Below are positions 34,212-44,999 of a stretch of 64,000 nt of DNA, piece after piece. Position 1 is the first letter of the stretch. Each line of letters starts with the position of its first letter. This DNA is from Oscheius tipulae (taxonomy: Eukaryota > Nematoda > Chromadorea > Rhabditida > Rhabditidae). The notes under the pieces were generated by a model. That model did not search any database. It was not told the DNA's origin and was given only the letters and a program-made list of their open reading frames with translations. The stretch lies in NCBI GenBank assembly GCA_037178975.1, contig JASJZH010000004.1, positions 8,618,001 through 8,682,000 of the forward strand. Direction: 5' to 3'. The translations under genes were made by a program, and so were the position numbers.

Positions 34212-36098
34212 ATAAATTTACGTTCATCACATTGCTCTAAATTTTGGATTGTCCACAAAATATGGTGTAAGCTGAACAGCCTACAGTCAGACTCTTCCAA
34301 TACCTGGAAAACTTCCCAGCGGTTATCAGCAAACATACGATGACATCGAACTACAGTAGCTTTTTGGTAAACGCTCTTCTCGAAGTCAATGAGTTGTTAG
34401 AACAATTAATGGACGTCCCTGGAAAAGGCTTACTTACCTCTCCACCCCTCTCTTGAAATTCCTTCTTCCCTCCTTTCAAAAATCTCCTTACCCTATCTTA
34501 AACATTCTCTTAATCCCAACTCCCTCGCTTCAGTTCCCCTAGCTCATGAGCTTTTCCCTGAATAGGAAAAAATTTCCGCTTGACCCGCACAGTAGGCAGT
34601 TAAGCAGTTAGTTGAGCTGCGCGTCATTCTGGTCTGCATCACTCTCACTTACGAATGCATGGATGAGGTCAACGCCATTGCACAAGAACTTTGTTTTGAA
34701 CTACCCGAGGCTATATTTGCTCGGTTATGAATATGGGCATGGCAAAATGGGTAGAAAAACGAGTTACAAGAACGACGTCGAGATCGGGTTGACCACGTGG
34801 GCTTCATTGTTTCGATCATGCCTGAACTATAGAATTCTTTTTGAATTGGCTGCAAAAATTTCTGGCGTTGCTTCGCATTGGAAAACTTTGATCCCCAATT
34901 TTCCCGGCTCATTAGCAGCGGTGTGCAGTGAACAAAATGGTCGATCATCACAATGGCTTAACACATGAAGACCGACTAATATTCCCCGCAATTCCTGGGT
35001 TGAGAGGGTTTTAGCAGGGCTTGGAATTCTAGTATTGCGTTGCCGAGGATGACCCAGGATTGCGTCATGCCATGCTGTTTGGTGAATACCTCTTTACTAA
35101 ACAGCGAGGAAAGCCGCATGTGTGTGACCAGGATGCTCAGCAGAGAGATTAGATTTCTGATTGTGCTGTGGAGAGATTTTTGGAAGGTACATCTTTGAAC
35201 ACTGCTGAAGAGCTTCTAACATTTTGCACAATCTAATGAACAGACAGGTGGTCCCAGTGATTCCGATCTTGGATTGATGGCAGTATATATGAGAATTCCT
35301 GTAGTGAAACTCGAGCAGAGCTTCATTAGTCCTCATGGCAATTTCACGTGAATTTCATCACCTTGTTATTAGTTTCAATCAAATTTCCGTCAAACAATGC
35401 TCCTGCAATCTAATATTGTCTATGCACGGGTGGTTACGCCATACATCTCTGTTTTTGACCACAAAGTTCACTGACAACTGATCCCATTGGGTGAGCTTAG
35501 TTTCTTCCCACTGCTGTGGTCTAATAAAAGAGTGGACTGTTTGTGTTTATCATATGGTGATTCAATTAGTCCCAACGCTTTTCGGTCTCTCGAAGTCCTG
35601 AGTCGGATTTAGAGTACAAAGAATAGAGCGCAGTAAATGGATTGCTGAGATCAAAATGCCGGCTATAGACAAGAAACAGGGTTTGCACTGCTTTCTGAAA
35701 CTACTGTCACCTATGAAGGCAAAAAGAAAGCCATTTTTTATGGACCATTCCTCTAAAGAAGAACAACGTAATTTCTAGTATTGAGCTTTTCAACGGTCAA
35801 ACGGCAAATAGTTAGTTAGATAGTTTAGGAAAGGTTATGGCTCTCGAGCTTCTACAGCTTACAAATGATTAGTTCTCTTTCTTGACGGATGCGCAGCTCC
35901 AATAGAATGAGTATGAGTATCTTCTGATGTCTTGCGACCCAACCTTTTGGAATCTTCTGCTATTTTCCTCGTCCGTGTTACACCTAACACAAGATTGGTA
36001 ATAGTATTCCTTCTGCGATCAAATCGCTAATGTCTTTTCAATCAACAATAATGCTCACGTAACAATCATATCACTGATCTTGAACCCGTGGAGCTCAC
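34212..36098. other. Intergenic, no recognised gene
   Basis: Open frames of up to 118 codons on both strands at 34612-34968 do not resemble any family I know and lack splice context. The rest is AT-rich with no RNA gene or clear repeat. Confidence 0.4.
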
Positions 36099-38366
36099 TC
36101 AACGAGCGTTCCATTCCGCCGCCAGCTGCTTGAAGTAATTATCGGCGGAAGTGTCCTGATTAACCATTGTGTTAATCGCCGTTATACGAGCTGTCTTCTG
36201 ACGATTGATAATAAAGGCCAAGAGGATTGGTGACAAAAGACAGTAGAATGGAACTAACTGTGACTTTTGAATAAGATTCAAGGTTCAAAAGACTCACATT
36301 AGTGAGGCTCATAACAGTCCTCAAATCGACCAAATCATCATTCCAATCGTAAAAGAACGGAACAATGGCGGTCGATGTGAAGTTGAGAAATGATATGGCA
36401 AAATGGAAAACCATATAGGGCAGCATGAGGATGAAGACGTAGTTAATCTCATTCCTTCGGTACCGCTGGTTGATGTCGAAGATCCTACTAAAACATTAGA
36501 TTGCCCGCTGTCTCGTGACATACTTACATGGATGGTTCATTCTTGATCCGTACTCTGTAAGAGCATATAGTGATGGAGATAGAGATGATTTCTGTGACGC
36601 TCATGAAGATTGTCACCAGGACAGTTTCGAGGATTGTTGTTTTATTGAATGTGGAACAATATGGTGTCCAGCGCTTCATTTCAACATTGTAGAAGCAGAA
36701 GAAGGAAGAGATGAAGGAGAGAATGAACTAAAAAGAAACATTCTGGGAGTTTTTCTTTGTTATGTGTCCCATTTTTAGTAAAGGTTGTTTTGTAGCTGAT
36801 TCAGACAGTCCAGTGTCTGGTTTTGAGGAATCTTTTTGAAGGGTTTTCGTGAAAGTTTGGGTCAAAATGTTCGAGCACTTATATTGATAAAAGGCCAAAT
36901 TGGATCTTCCTATCGACCACAGACTCCTGCTCTGTGAGAAGTTCTTGTTCCATTCAGAGGGACCAGATAGTATGAGAGAAGTTTTTCTGAGAACATTCTC
37001 ACCAGTCCATGACAAAACTGGTCAATTGCTCAGTCTTTTGGGATGACCAAGTATTACAAAGGTACCAAACTATGTTGTGGAGCTGATTCAAAAAGAGCTC
37101 TCAAGAATTTTGTATATTCAGAAATCCAAAAGGGTCGTTTCCTGGACTCCCCTTTTCAACTCTAGAAGTCATGCTGCGGCATTATTGTTCCCAAAATCTC
37201 CTTTTGCGTCTATTCCACAGCTAAAAATAACTCTACGCTCAATATTTTTGCACTACGCAAAAGGGTATAAACACGCGTCTGGCTTACTATTATTAGTTGT
37301 ATGACCCCGATATGAGACTCACAGCAATCAGAATACAGCACATGGCTGCTCGATTAGAAATGTGTTTCCTGTCCGAGCCATACATTCGAGATCTTTCTAT
37401 TGTCAGCACGACGTGGAGAAATGTGGGCATAAATAGAAAGACCATTTGTAGGAATCTGGCTATGACACAGTAAGCAGCCTGCACGAATATATCACACGGA
37501 GACTGGGCTATGATATAGGAGATGAGGTGGTACGTCTGAAAGTGGTTCATTGGAACAGACTAACAATGTTTCAAGACTCTGCGCATTGTTCTCTTCAGAG
37601 GTTTGAATATACTGAAAAACAACTGATCTAGCTATGGATTGGGCTTCTGTAGACCAATTTGGTTTCGCGGAACTACTTTCTGAAACCATTGCGTTCATGT
37701 GTCCGAGAATCCTGAGCTTTTAAAGCCGAGTTTTTTTTTTTAGAGTAAACGACCCTTCTGACCGACGCAGATTCAAGGACTCTTCAAATCTACTTTAGTT
37801 CCGGACATCAGAAAGCTGTTCGAATTGAAGGGCCATCTATCGGACCCAAGTATACAAACGTTACTTTGTTTTAGGTAAGGCCTGGAAGATTTGGAACAAT
37901 TTCAGTCAGTTACAATTTGAAATCCAGCTATTGGAATGCCATTGGAAAAATTCCCTTATTGGAATGGCGTTGTTGGATGGTTGTCGCATCGTTTCAACGC
38001 TCTTGATTTACGACGATTCTTACAATCAGATCACGTCTCAAGTAGTCTCTTTAGCTCCCCTTCCCCTTGTCCCCTCTTATCCTTACAGGAATTCCCAACA
38101 TAAAGAGCATTTCGACCACATTGCAGGCGATAGAAACTGCGACGACAGCCTGAACAACAGTTTAGAATAGTGGAATCAAGTCAAACCTTAACCGTGGGCG
38201 GCACTATCGTGCTATTGTGAAATCGTTTTGCAAAAATGATGTTGACTAGGACAGGGAAACTGCAGACTGCAACCTGGTAAATCATCGCCGTCCTCAGGGG
38301 ACCATTTTCCTGGTAGTTCTGTCCCATTCCGCAGTTGGTTAGGGGAGGAGGGTTGAACCAGTCCAT
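36099..38366 (-). CDS. Chemoreceptor 6: Sra-superfamily-like 7TM GPCR, most divergent copy
   Basis: Exon 1 starts MDWFNPPPLTNCGMGQNYQE and ends PPTVK. Exon 2 (about 38142-38090) is AVVAVSIACNVVEMLFMLGI. Exon 3 (from 37527) has TYHLISYIIAQSPCDIFVQA and VVLTIERSRMY. Exon 4 (36727-36529) has FILSFISSFFCFYNV and TPYCSTFNKTTILE. Exon 5 has RIFDINQRYRRNEINYVFIL and MLPYMVFHF. The last exon ends DNYFKQLAAEWNAR and TGA at 36101-36099. It keeps the family landmarks (CDIF, IER, QRY-x-x-x-E-N-Y-V-F, YFK) but differs in its C-terminal tail. Two introns exceed 500 nt. Confidence 0.8.
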
Positions 38367-38399
38367 TGGATTCTGAAAGTTTGAAATTTGAAATTGGAG

Positions 38400-39100
38400 G
38401 GAAAGAGAACAAGAATCACCGGTATCACTGAGTGGCTATGGGGGAGACAGACAAGTTATTGGTCACAACTAATCATTTCCAATGGCGCGAAAATGTCATA
38501 AGCTTGAGGAACATGGTGGAAAGTTTTTATAGCACTTGGTGATAGAAAGACAGGAATTTCCATATTCCTATTTCTGGGACCAAAATTTACCAGAAGTCAT
38601 AAGGTTATTCCAGGAAATGCTACAGACCACATGGAAAACGGCTGTTCAGACAGAGTTGGGATCAGGTGGGATTCTTGGAAACATGTCTCTGGAAGTCGTA
38701 CAAAGGCAACTTCGAGATAGGGGGTAGACGAAAATATTGTGGAATTAGAGACTTCGATGCTGTTTCCAGAGTACGACTTTTATAATTGTGTTTCGATGGG
38801 GTTTAGTATCAGTCTAGTTCCGTGTCTTTTCGAAAGCTTTGAATCCGTTAGGCCTTTTCACACCGCTAACTTGTACTTAAGGGAGACTGTAACCGAACTT
38901 CCTATACTGACAAAGACAAACGGCACTATCGATGCAGCGTGTTAAAATCTGTACTTCCTTGACTGGCAGCTAGGGCAGGTGAATCGGAATTGGTCAATGT
39001 GTGGTCCAAAGAACTGAAACTCGATCTCTGCATTTCCTTCCGAACGCTTCCTACGGGAACCTGTTCATTGGGAATGTCCAACCCAGAAATTTGGCACGTT
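38400..39100. other. Intergenic, nothing recognised
   Basis: Upstream of chemoreceptor 6 and of tRNA-Ala. Only short chance frames are seen. Confidence 0.4.
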
Positions 39101-39106
39101 TCCGTT

Positions 39107-39178
39107 GGGGATATAGCTCAGTGGTAGAGCGCTCCCTTAGCATGGGAGAGGTCTGGGGTTCAATTCCCCATATCTCCA
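39107..39178 (+). tRNA. tRNA-Ala (AGC)
   Basis: A 72-nt cloverleaf. The acceptor stem is GGGGATA/TATCTCC with one G-U pair. The D arm is GCTCAGTGGTAGAGC. The anticodon stem-loop TCCCTTAGCATGGGA has anticodon AGC. The T arm is TGGGGTTCAATTCCCCA. It is intronless and identical to the minus-strand copy at 58313-58384. Confidence 0.96.
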
Positions 39179-39179
39179 G

Positions 39180-40800
39180 AAACTTTTTGCTTTTTGACTG
39201 ATCATTTCTCGTGAAATCACAATGTCAGTCACAGAATAAGCGCAATATCCCTTCTGCCCCCTTTGTCTCAATGTCTCTTTCCCTTTCTGTATTGTGTCTC
39301 TTTCTCGGTCTCATACAGGCTTCAATGTATCCTGCCTTTCCCAACCTTCCAATTTCCTGCTCTTTCTCACTCCTGACCGGATCCGTCACGAGACAGCCAG
39401 TTTGCTCAACTGGCCACGACCTTCCGGCATGTGTCCTTTTTCCGTTTGGCCAAACTCCAAAACTGTCCCGTTTATTATCAGTATCTCCCTGAAAATCAGA
39501 GAACATGAATGCAAACCAGTCAATTCATGTGACATTATCTGAACGCTGTACTCTTGCACCCAATTTAGTCATACCTCCATGACTCCTACTTTCCCTTCGT
39601 CTCTTTTTCCCCTTTCCCCTTCGCGTCACTTCTGTTTTCCCATGGGGTTTTCATTCAAAAAATTAAGTACATTAAGCACATAATCATCAGATAATTTATG
39701 TGCTGTCGTCTGAAAGAAAAAGAGGAACTTCACTTCTTGTGACCGCGGGTAATTTGACATTCGCGTGACCGCGTCATGTACTTACACAAACGTACGGTAG
39801 AAAGTGTATGGAAGGATGCTTCCCTTCCCCTTGGAAGTTCCCGGAAACTGATCTCTACTTTGGAACGAGAACCCAGTGAGCCTTGTCAACACCTCTTTGA
39901 CGAATTTCCAGGACTCGTACAGTCCAATTTCTCCGTTTTGTGACGTCTGTTTACCACCGTCTTTTCGAGAAGATGCTCTGAGCAAAATGTAAATGGGGAT
40001 TAGTCAAAGTTCTACGACTTCAGGCTGTTTGGACTGTACACAGGAGTCTCATTTGGAAACTGATAGACTTCGAATTGGATAACAGAGACAGAGACGGACA
40101 GTGAGACAGAGAAACAGAGTGACAGAGACACGTTTTTCCTGGAATCAGAGTTCTGTGCTTTCGCCCTTATATTAAAATATCTTACATTGGCTTCCACCGT
40201 TACGAAACGGAATTTATCTTTAGCTGCGATAAGCTGGGAAGTGACCAGGCAGCACAGAGTAATCTGTACTTGATCCTAGCTAGGTGTTTGCTGCACTTTT
40301 TGATTCCTGTGAGAAAAGAATACGTGAGAGTTGAGGCGAAAATTTCAGTATTTGCTAGCAACGTTACAAATCTGACTTGCGACGGATAGTGTGAGCTTCA
40401 GATCACCGTCTATAGATTTACTGAGTTCGAGGAGCTAACTGTATGTAGAAATCTTGAGACAACCGTCACCCAGTCGGGGAAATCGCTACAAATCGCCCTA
40501 AAGCCTTGCCAAGGAACTGGTCAAAGAACGAAAAGTTGGTCGCAGACACTTACGGTATCGTTCGATAGCTTTTTGAATAAGCTTCTATGACATTAGTTTC
40601 ATTTTTGTTTTCATTCGACTCAAATAAGACGATTTTCAGAGAGTATGAACCAGTACCATCTTGAGTCTAAGAATGTGTTGTCCTCTGACATCTTAATACC
40701 TCTATGTGTTCCTATTACTTCACAAACTCTACAGACGGCTCTCCCTACAACTGTCCTGCCTCTCTGACCCTCCAAAGCTGTCTGTTTCAAACAAGAAAAT
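39180..40800. other. Intergenic with short GACAG-type tract, no recognised gene
   Basis: A GACAG/GAGACAG-rich tract lies at about 40080-40135. Open frames near 39211-39540 are Ser/Pro-rich and appear on both strands, so I treat them as non-coding. Confidence 0.4.
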
Positions 40801-40810
40801 AGTATGACCG

Positions 40811-40881
40811 TTTTATTTTGAGATCCACTGGCTCGGGAGATCTGTAGATACGACGAAATGAGTTGTCCCGTGAACTGATGG
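40811..40881 (-). promoter_or_regulatory. Conserved 3'UTR block of micropeptide gene 1, with poly(A) signal
   Basis: Read on the minus strand: GTTCACGGGACAACTCATTT, then AGATCTCC, a 9-nt spacer, GGATCTC and AATAAAA. It matches the block of gene 4 (46049-46120) along its whole length and the core of genes 2 and 3. AGATC and GGATCT can pair with a one-base bulge. Confidence 0.55.
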
Positions 40882-40942
40882 TTGAGCAAAGAGTAGAGAG
40901 AATATGGAACATATGTACAGGTAGGAAAGGAGTATAATCTCC

Positions 40943-41065
40943 TTATTTAGATTGTGAAGACAGCTTCTTTTGCACAGAGGCGCGTCGTTGCCGTCGTGAC
41001 TCCGAGAATCGAGAGGCTCGAGATTCCATCTCGCAGTCTGTAGTGGACAGTGTAATGTGAATCAT
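40943..41065 (-). CDS. Micropeptide family member 1 (40 aa, basic)
   Basis: An intronless 40-codon frame, ATG 41065 to TAA 40945-40943. It starts MIHITLSTTDCEMESRASRF, continues with an Arg-rich segment (SRRQRRAS) and ends KKLSSQSK. Three other genes within 5.4 kb encode peptides of 38-41 residues with the same M-[IF]-H-I start, single Cys followed by [DE]-M-E-[SA]-R, and R-R-A run. There is no signal peptide or TM segment. The gene has a GGGGCGTGG box and TATA upstream and an AATAAA downstream. I do not recognise the family. Gene 4 is its closest relative (shared 3'UTR and Q-K-K ending). Confidence 0.7.
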   Translation of the reverse strand: MIHITLSTTDCEMESRASRFSESRRQRRASVQKKLSSQSK

Positions 41066-41163
41066 GTTGGACTAGGGAGTAGTAGTCGAAAAGTTAGAGA
41101 TGCGCTGAACTGAGCTCAGTGCACTTTGAGAGAAGCAGACTCTAAATGCTGGAAGACACGCCC

Positions 41164-41199
41164 TTTTATAGGAGAGATATATGTTTGTACCACGCCCCT
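41164..41199 (-). promoter_or_regulatory. GC box and TATA box of micropeptide gene 1
   Basis: On the minus strand: GGGGCGTGG (41199-41190), then TATAAAA (41170-41164), about 99 nt before the ATG. The same order is found at all four family members. Confidence 0.6.
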
Positions 41200-41600
41200 A
41201 GTTCATCCCCTCCTATGGCTTTTGAACGGCTTAAAGATAAAGTTTCTTTTGAAGTTATCTCTTTAGACTAATCTTCCGGGACTGAAAAACAAGAATAAAC
41301 AAGTGAGAAAGGGTTTCCAGGAGAGGTACGAGAAGTTGTACGAACACGAAACTTTCTGTTTAGAGACTATGGAGAAAAACAAGGGGGAGTAGCACTAAAG
41401 AATCTTTGTTTGTACCAAGAACAGTTAGGAGTAGAGGCGCTATAGACTTCTAATAGCGAAGGATCTCCCGGAGGGCAACAATTCCCGGACGGAAGCGGCG
41501 CAGCTTCTACAGATTCAAAACTAGTGAGAAAAAGCAACATGCTTACGTTAAGAGAAAGAGCTTGTTCATTCTTCTTGGCAGTCAGAGGACCCCGAGGGAA

Positions 41601-41638
41601 CTTGGCTCCAATGGGGAGAGCTCCCCATTGGAGCCAAG
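41601..41638. repeat. Perfect 18-bp hairpin with 2-nt loop
   Basis: CTTGGCTCCAATGGGGAG (41601-41618), AG, then the exact reverse complement to 41638. It lies 20 bp left of a MITE-like element. No coding or terminator role is evident. Confidence 0.85.
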
Positions 41639-41656
41639 GAGAGAGAAAAGCAACGC

Positions 41657-42118
41657 TTAAAGGGACGCTGTCATTATGAGTAAAAAAGTAGACGACCGAA
41701 CGCGTTTTCAAATCGGGGCCCGCGACGAACTTCCCTGTAAATCAGTCTTTTGCATTTTTCGGTACTTTACGCATTTTTATGCCTTCTAAGTATGTTTGAT
41801 CGACTCAGAGTCGAAAACTACCCCAGAAACGTTTACTTTGACGACAAAGAAGACCAGTAAACTATAGAAAGCGAGAATAAGGAGAGAAGAGTAGCATTTC
41901 CTCAATTTTCTTCTTTTTTTTTGTCATTTTTGACATCGAAGTAGACAGTTCCGCGGTTGTGTTCGACGCTGAGTCAATTAAACTTAAAATACATGAAAAT
42001 GTGTGTAAATCACCGAAACATGCGAATGAATGATTTACAGGGAAATTCGTCGCGGGACCCGATTTGAAAACGCGTTCGGTCGTCTACTTTTCTACTCATA
42101 ATGACAGCGTCCTTTTAA
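41657..42118. mobile_element. MITE-like element with 84-bp terminal inverted repeats
   Basis: Terminal repeats 41661-41744 and 42031-42114 match with few differences (GGACGCTGTCATTATGAGTA, CGACCGAACGCG and TTCCCTGTAAATCA in the left copy). TTAA flanks both ends (41657-41660 and 42115-42118), compatible with a TTAA or TA target duplication. The 290-bp core is AT-rich with no open frame. It lies between micropeptide genes 1 and 2. Confidence 0.8.
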
Positions 42119-42256
42119 AGAATAGCTGGAACGCATGCCCCCAGGACTGGCGTTTCTCAACCTGGCTCAGGTGCTGAAGCAACATTTGGGCGCGGTGATT
42201 TCCAGTGCTATGAAAATGGGATGAGAGGTCCGTAGAGGTTCAGCATCGAATTTTTA

Positions 42257-42480
42257 AGAGCAGACATCTGTTTTGGTTTCAGAAATTGTGTTTGCTCCTA
42301 AAGTTAATCCCGACCTACTTCGGGGCTTCTTAGCAAAAAGGAGTCGAAAAGTTCTGTGAGGTTTCAGCTGTTTTCCAGAAGCAGGCTGGAAAATTAACAA
42401 GACATGTGCAGAGATCAAACTAGTAGTTGAGAGCTCAAGAATCCGAGAAGTTTTAATCAACCTTCAACTTTCTAAACAAC
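42257..42480 (+). repeat. GAGCAGACATCT repeat, first copy
   Basis: AGAGCAGACATCTG followed by TTTC-rich and GTCGAAAAG sequence. It resembles 44118-44300, and its start resembles 44411-44443. Confidence 0.45.
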
Positions 42481-42980
42481 AAGACAACTCTAACATCAAT
42501 GAGAATCCAAGAGATCAAGCAAGAAAAAAGCTTGGTTAAAAGGTCTTTAGATAGATACCAGCTTCAGCTTTCAGTAACATGACCAAAAACCCAAATAATT
42601 AAACAGAAGCTAGTGTAATGGTCTCTTACTCGAGTCAGAATCGTTCTATTAATACGATCTACATATCAGGTTGAAAGTTTAGAAACAGAAGAACTGGTAA
42701 TCTGACTGGGAGACTGTTCTCCGCGCTAGGTCATCTGAAGCAATGATCAAAGATAGAAGTTTGTAGCAGAAGACAACTGCTCGCCGAGTGGCTCTAACAA
42801 CAGTTCAGTCCAGAATCTAGACCCTTTTCTTTTGTTCAATAAGGCTCGAGGAGAAATAGAACTTCTTGTTTTGGCAGCCTAGTATAACTGGCTATGCTCT
42901 CCTTCCGAGGAACCCTAGAAGTGTCTTGACTGTCTGCTTGCTGCCTGTCAGTCATTCCACAATAAGAACGTAATCGATAA

Positions 42981-43050
42981 ATTTATTAGAGATCCGTATA
43001 GTTTGGAGATCTGAAGATGCACCAGCTTGTAGAAACTCGTCTCGTAGTGT
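42981..43050 (-). promoter_or_regulatory. Conserved 3'UTR block of micropeptide gene 2, with poly(A) signal
   Basis: Minus strand: CAAGCTGGTGCATCTTC, AGATCTCC, a 9-nt spacer, GGATCTCT, AATAAA. It is closest to gene 3 (CAAGCTGGTGCCTC) and shares the AGATCTCC...GATCTC core with genes 1 and 4. Confidence 0.55.
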
Positions 43051-43098
43051 AACGGAGAAATGTTTGGCAGAGCAGAATAATGAGAGAATCGTCTCCTA

Positions 43099-43224
43099 TT
43101 AGAACCACGCAGATTTGGATTTGACCATTGGCGCTCGTCGTGGTGCTTTCTTAGTGGCGTTGAATCGAGTTGGACGAGCCTCCATCTCGCAGTCGTCGGC
43201 GCTGGCATAGGTAATGTGGATCAT
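43099..43224 (-). CDS. Micropeptide family member 2 (41 aa, basic)
   Basis: An intronless frame, ATG 43224 to TAA at 43099. It starts MIHITYASADDCEMEARPTR, then FNATKKAPRRAPM, and ends KSKSAWF. It shares the KSAWF ending with member 3 and the start and C-E-M-E-[AS]-R core with all members. The peptide is strongly basic after residue 17, with no leader or TM segment. The 5' leader just before the ATG (CTACTATCCTCTATTCCAACC) resembles the leaders of the other members. It is unrecognised; a nucleic-acid-binding or histone-tail-like role is possible but not supported by any motif. Confidence 0.7.
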   Translation of the reverse strand: MIHITYASADDCEMEARPTRFNATKKAPRRAPMVKSKSAWF

Positions 43225-43329
43225 GGTTGGAATAGAGGATAGTAGTTGAAGAATCAAGAGACAGTGAGCGTTGGAAGCTACTGAAGAGAGCACTGGAAAA
43301 TGCGGACTTTAATTGCTGAAAGGCTCTGT

Positions 43330-43356
43330 CTTATATACTATATTTACGCCCCGCCC
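43330..43356 (-). promoter_or_regulatory. GC box and TATA box of micropeptide gene 2
   Basis: Minus strand: GGGCGGGGCGT (43356-43346), then TATATAAG (43337-43330), about 106 nt before the ATG. Confidence 0.55.
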
Positions 43357-44006
43357 TGGAGCCATGCTTTTTTAGCTTTTGACAGGATTAAATCAGAGTT
43401 TTTCCACCCGGTATTTTGATAGGGAATCTCTTCAATTTAATCTTCACGGATTTAAGAACTAGGAATAATATACAGAAGGGCTTCCGCAGAGGTTCTCGAG
43501 TTGTACCAAGAGTACCAGATGCTTCTTTCTAAAAGAACTTTCGAGTTACAGAGAGGGGCTCTGAGACAAGTACAGAGGGTAATGGTAGCCAGACGCATGG
43601 TCAACTTCTCAACATCCTAAGTAAGTGCTAAAACCACGTTTGGTGGTCTTCGATGAGCCAAAAACAAGAAATATGAAGATTTTCGATTGAACAGATCTTC
43701 CGGTCTTCAACACAACATGTTCTGAAGATGTGTGTGATTCTCTCCGAGATCTTTCGCTGTCTACGATGGGACGCTTCAATACACCTTGTGTGATAACAGT
43801 TGTCCAAGGATACACTGGTAGCTATTTTGCTTCAGCCTGGAAGCAAAACTATGAATGTACTCTTTTGCTCAACTTCTGTGACCAGCCAGCAGCTTGGTAT
43901 ATAAAATACAAACAACTACTGTCAACTTACTGTCGCGCATTTCCCTAGTTTTCTATCTGGTCAGTTAGAATAAGTGTCTTGTAATAAGTGGCTCTGCAAG
44001 AAGCTG

Positions 44007-44097
44007 TGCTCGAATGTATTTTCTCATTTCACCGTTTGTCATAACGACATTTCCTTCTATCCTCTTTACTCTTTTTCTGCCAGTGTTTCTCTTTTGA
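44007..44097 (+). repeat. Dispersed 90-bp repeat, copy 1
   Basis: TGCTCGAATGTATTTTCTCA, ACCGTTTGTCATAACGAC, CTCTTTTTCTGCCAGTG. Nearly identical to 51508-51600. Confidence 0.8.
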
Positions 44098-44117
44098 AGT
44101 TTCTTCCAGAACACCTG

Positions 44118-44443
44118 AGATCTATACCGAATTTTCTTGAGCAGACATCTGTTTGTTTCCAGAAGTGCGGCTCCAAGATTAGTCGACCTGGTCGGGGCTT
44201 TACGACTCGAAAAGTATTGCAGGGTTTCTGTGTTTCAAGATCAGAGTGGAGAAACTCGAAGAACATGCGTAAAGACCACTTGAAGTCTCTTTGGACATTC
44301 ATAGTTAGACTTGTTCTGTCTGTAAGACAGAACTAATATGATGATCCAACCTTCCCTTGCGGTGTCTAGGGGCCCATACTCTCTCAAATTTGTTTCAATG
44401 TACCTGTTTCAGATCTGTACCAAAATTCTTTGAGCAGACATCT
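44118..44443 (+). repeat. Tandem copies of the GAGCAGACATCT repeat
   Basis: AGATCTATACCGAATTTTC then TTGAGCAGACATCT (44118-44151), and AGATCTGTACCAAAATTC then TTTGAGCAGACATCT (44411-44443), about 293 bp apart, immediately upstream of micropeptide gene 3. Confidence 0.6.
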
Positions 44444-44612
44444 ATCAGATACGAAGATTGAATAATTCTATTAAAATCCTCTATAATAATTCAACCCATT
44501 TGCGGCTTCACCTAACCGACCCGAAAAAATAGAATGGGCTTCAGTTGTTTTTCTATCTGAGAAACTTCAAGAACTCGCACAGAGATTAATTTTTTAGTTT
44601 TCGATTAATAAA

Positions 44613-44642
44613 GGGCGTGGCGAAAAGTTGGTATGTATATAA
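44613..44642 (+). promoter_or_regulatory. GC box and TATA box of micropeptide gene 3
   Basis: GGGCGTGGC (44613-44621), then TATATAA (44636-44642), 100 nt from TATA start to the ATG. Confidence 0.6.
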
Positions 44643-44735
44643 GGCCGAGACTTTCATATACCGAAGTCCGCATCTTCCAGTGCTCTCTTCAGCTTCACAG
44701 CTCCTACTCTCTTGTCTACTACTCTCTAGTCCAAC

Positions 44736-44858
44736 ATGTTCCACATTACCATGACCAACATCGATGAATGCGACATGGAAGCTCGTGCTATCAAGATCGC
44801 TGAGACACGAAAAGAACGGCGAGCATCGCTGGTCAAAGCAAAGTCTGCATGGTTCTAA
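44736..44858 (+). CDS. Micropeptide family member 3 (40 aa, basic)
   Basis: An intronless frame on the plus strand, the only member in this orientation. ATG is at 44736 and TAA at 44856-44858. It starts MFHITMTNIDECDMEARAIK, has RKERRASL and ends KAKSAWF. A leader identical in type to that of gene 1 (CTCTAGTCCAAC before the ATG) precedes it. AATAAA follows at about 44970, next to a diverged form of the shared 3'UTR block (AAGCTGGTGCCTCAATGATC, GATCTC). The family is unrecognised. Conservation of the peptide across copies whose flanks have diverged argues for translation. Confidence 0.7.
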   Translation: MFHITMTNIDECDMEARAIKIAETRKERRASLVKAKSAWF

Positions 44859-44924
44859 ATAGACGAATGGACTCTATTGTTATCTGTTCTCTGCTCAAAG
44901 TTTCCGTCAGTCTACAGGACAAGG

Positions 44925-44980
44925 TTCTTCAAGCTGGTGCCTCAATGATCTTCAAAACAAGTTGATCTCAAATAAACTTG
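44925..44980 (+). promoter_or_regulatory. 3'UTR block and poly(A) signal of micropeptide gene 3
   Basis: CAAGCTGGTGCCTCAATGATC, then TTGATCTCAAATAAA. The most diverged copy of the block; TGATC...GATC keeps the pairing potential. Confidence 0.5.
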
Positions 44981-44999
44981 GTCGAACACTTTCCTTGTT

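Noticed and set aside
34612-34968. Overlapping open frames on both strands between chemoreceptors 5 and 6
   Set aside because: Neither strand resembles a known family or transposon domain and no acceptor/donor pairs extend them.
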